From: Mya arenaria
Taxonomy: Eukaryota; Mollusca; Bivalvia; Myida; Myidae
Reading direction: 5' to 3'
NCBI RefSeq assembly: GCF_026914265.1
Contig: NC_069135.1
Span: forward strand, 6,713,001-6,777,000
DNA length: 64,000 nucleotides
The position numbers and the translations under genes are program-made. This document shows, one piece after another, positions 63,701 through 64,000 of the stretch. The notes under the pieces are model-generated. The model searched no databases. It was not told the origin of the DNA and was given only the letters and a program-made list of their open reading frames with translations. Numbering within the stretch: the first letter of the stretch is position 1; each line of letters begins with the position of its first letter.

Positions 63701-63857
63701 CATATTATCATGGAGATACCATTTTTTTTTAAAGAAAGAACGAGATGGTATAATGTTTAACCTTCATCAATATCCTTGTATTTCTCCATTTTCCTGGCCT
63801 CCACAACCACTGTGTACGTTGTCGCAGGTCGGAGGTTTGTTATTAACAAATGATCCT
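53897..63857 (-). CDS. Multi-FN3 protein with thioredoxin-like domain and basic tail, 21 exons, 5' incomplete
   Basis: Exons (minus strand, high to low): 63857-63762, 63506-63324, 62965-62200, 61971-61806, 61665-61539, 61177-60961, 60792-60517, 60336-60075, 59755-59577, 59374-59194, 58881-58708, 58549-58424, 58034-57880, 57653-57496, 57169-57033, 56776-56619, 56310-56104, 55817-55573, 55337-55236, 54725-54570, 54207-53897. All junctions have AG/GT sites and compatible phases, giving about 1460 residues. I count about ten FN3-like domains, then a thioredoxin-like domain, then a Lys/Arg/Ser-rich tail. No signal peptide or membrane segment is seen in the part present. An intracellular scaffold is a reasonable inference. 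I cannot name the orthologue. Confidence 0.9.
55236..56310 (-). other. Thioredoxin-like domain of the large gene
   Basis: Exons 56310-56104, 55817-55573 and 55337-55236 encode YPTAIFFWTPWCLPSQKVMS, a beta-strand plus active-site region with C-L-P-S in place of C-x-x-C. Further on is GVPTFLFIHQEG, the cis-proline loop and following strand of a thioredoxin fold. YIAWHGRYSAYDYGSFAAFM in exon 54725-54570 fits the last strand and helix. The single active-site Cys means classical disulfide reductase activity is doubtful. An insert between (WREDGSIWHATSQCASSIYE) is longer than in standard thioredoxin. Confidence 0.8.
57033..63857 (-). other. FN3 domain region of the large gene
   Basis: FN3 cores carry the expected Trp of strand B and the Tyr of strand F: LKMAWDPPLEHGVDVIG, LKLMWTPPIVYG with GNQYKIIVEAVV, AQLYWEKP with GKKYHVVLVALTC, FVIEWGEPRLYGGVRVRGYQ with FYKVNLVALS, ISLDWSHF with THFVRLLALDG, IAIQWDKPNMYGDALITGYK, LRVGWEDPYLTDGVKIKHFR, and a last one with VSWQCPQSNRDLHLSGYNV. 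Several linkers read PPDPP or APPDAP. The last FN3 is split by a helical insert of about 50 residues (57653-57496, KRDRLIREVGHKLKQIGAL onward). Confidence 0.85.
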
Positions 63858-64000
63858 CTGGAAAAATTAAAGGATAAATAAATTACTGTGTTTACATTTT
63901 GTTCTGTGATCAACTGTGATGATTTACCTATCATTGTATTAAAAGTTTTTCGAAACAACTTGAAACAAAACAATGCCAGAAAATAATGAAAAATTAAAAT

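Overview
The window is eukaryotic nuclear DNA: intron-rich, AT-rich by eye and crowded with interspersed repeats. Gene content (animal-type PSMD6, a G2E3-like HECT gene, a metazoan integrase-core gene, a many-FN3 protein) and the repeat style (short hairpin-ended repeats, gagctgtcac-type elements, many MITEs) point to a lophotrochozoan, most likely a bivalve mollusc. The organism call is inference; the exon structures are read directly from frames and splice sites.

Layout. (1) 165-4374, + strand: the last five exons of the 26S proteasome subunit gene PSMD6, cut by the window start. A 56-bp minisatellite follows at about 4930-6000. (2) 6515-10372, + strand: four exons of an integrase-core protein of transposon origin, with an Asp-to-Asn change at the likely first catalytic position. 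(3) 10949-13700: repeats, including a 973-bp hAT-type element with a perfect 8-bp target duplication. (4) 13757-20365, - strand: a G2E3-like HECT gene (UBZ finger plus HECT) whose last exon carries a frameshift just after the HECT cysteine. Its introns hold a pogo-like element and a PIF/Harbinger-like element that carries its own small two-exon reading frame. (5) 21831-23462: a hAT-like element. (6) About 24690-30400: a higher-order tandem array in which seven nearly identical ~382-bp cassettes alternate with blocks of a 37-bp AT-rich minisatellite. (7) 30400-35173: interspersed repeats. (8) 35174-42691: a direct tandem duplication with a period of 3759 bp and no difference that I could see; each copy holds a MULE-type MITE with a 9-bp target duplication. 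(9) 42692-52162: a 5'-truncated LINE, a tRNA-like sequence, a decayed hAT transposon with a paralogous empty site nearby, a possible LTR and a second MULE MITE. (10) 53897-63857, - strand: 21 consecutive exons, all in compatible phase, of a protein with about ten FN3-like domains, a thioredoxin-like domain and a basic tail. The 5' end lies beyond the window.

The genes form no operon or visible shared pathway. PSMD6 (proteasome) and the HECT gene (ubiquitin ligase) both belong to the ubiquitin system, but nothing links them beyond proximity. The observations most worth following are the seven-cassette array, the reading frame inside the Harbinger-like element, the FN3-thioredoxin protein, the exact 3759-bp duplication, and the series of well-delimited DNA transposons with readable target duplications.
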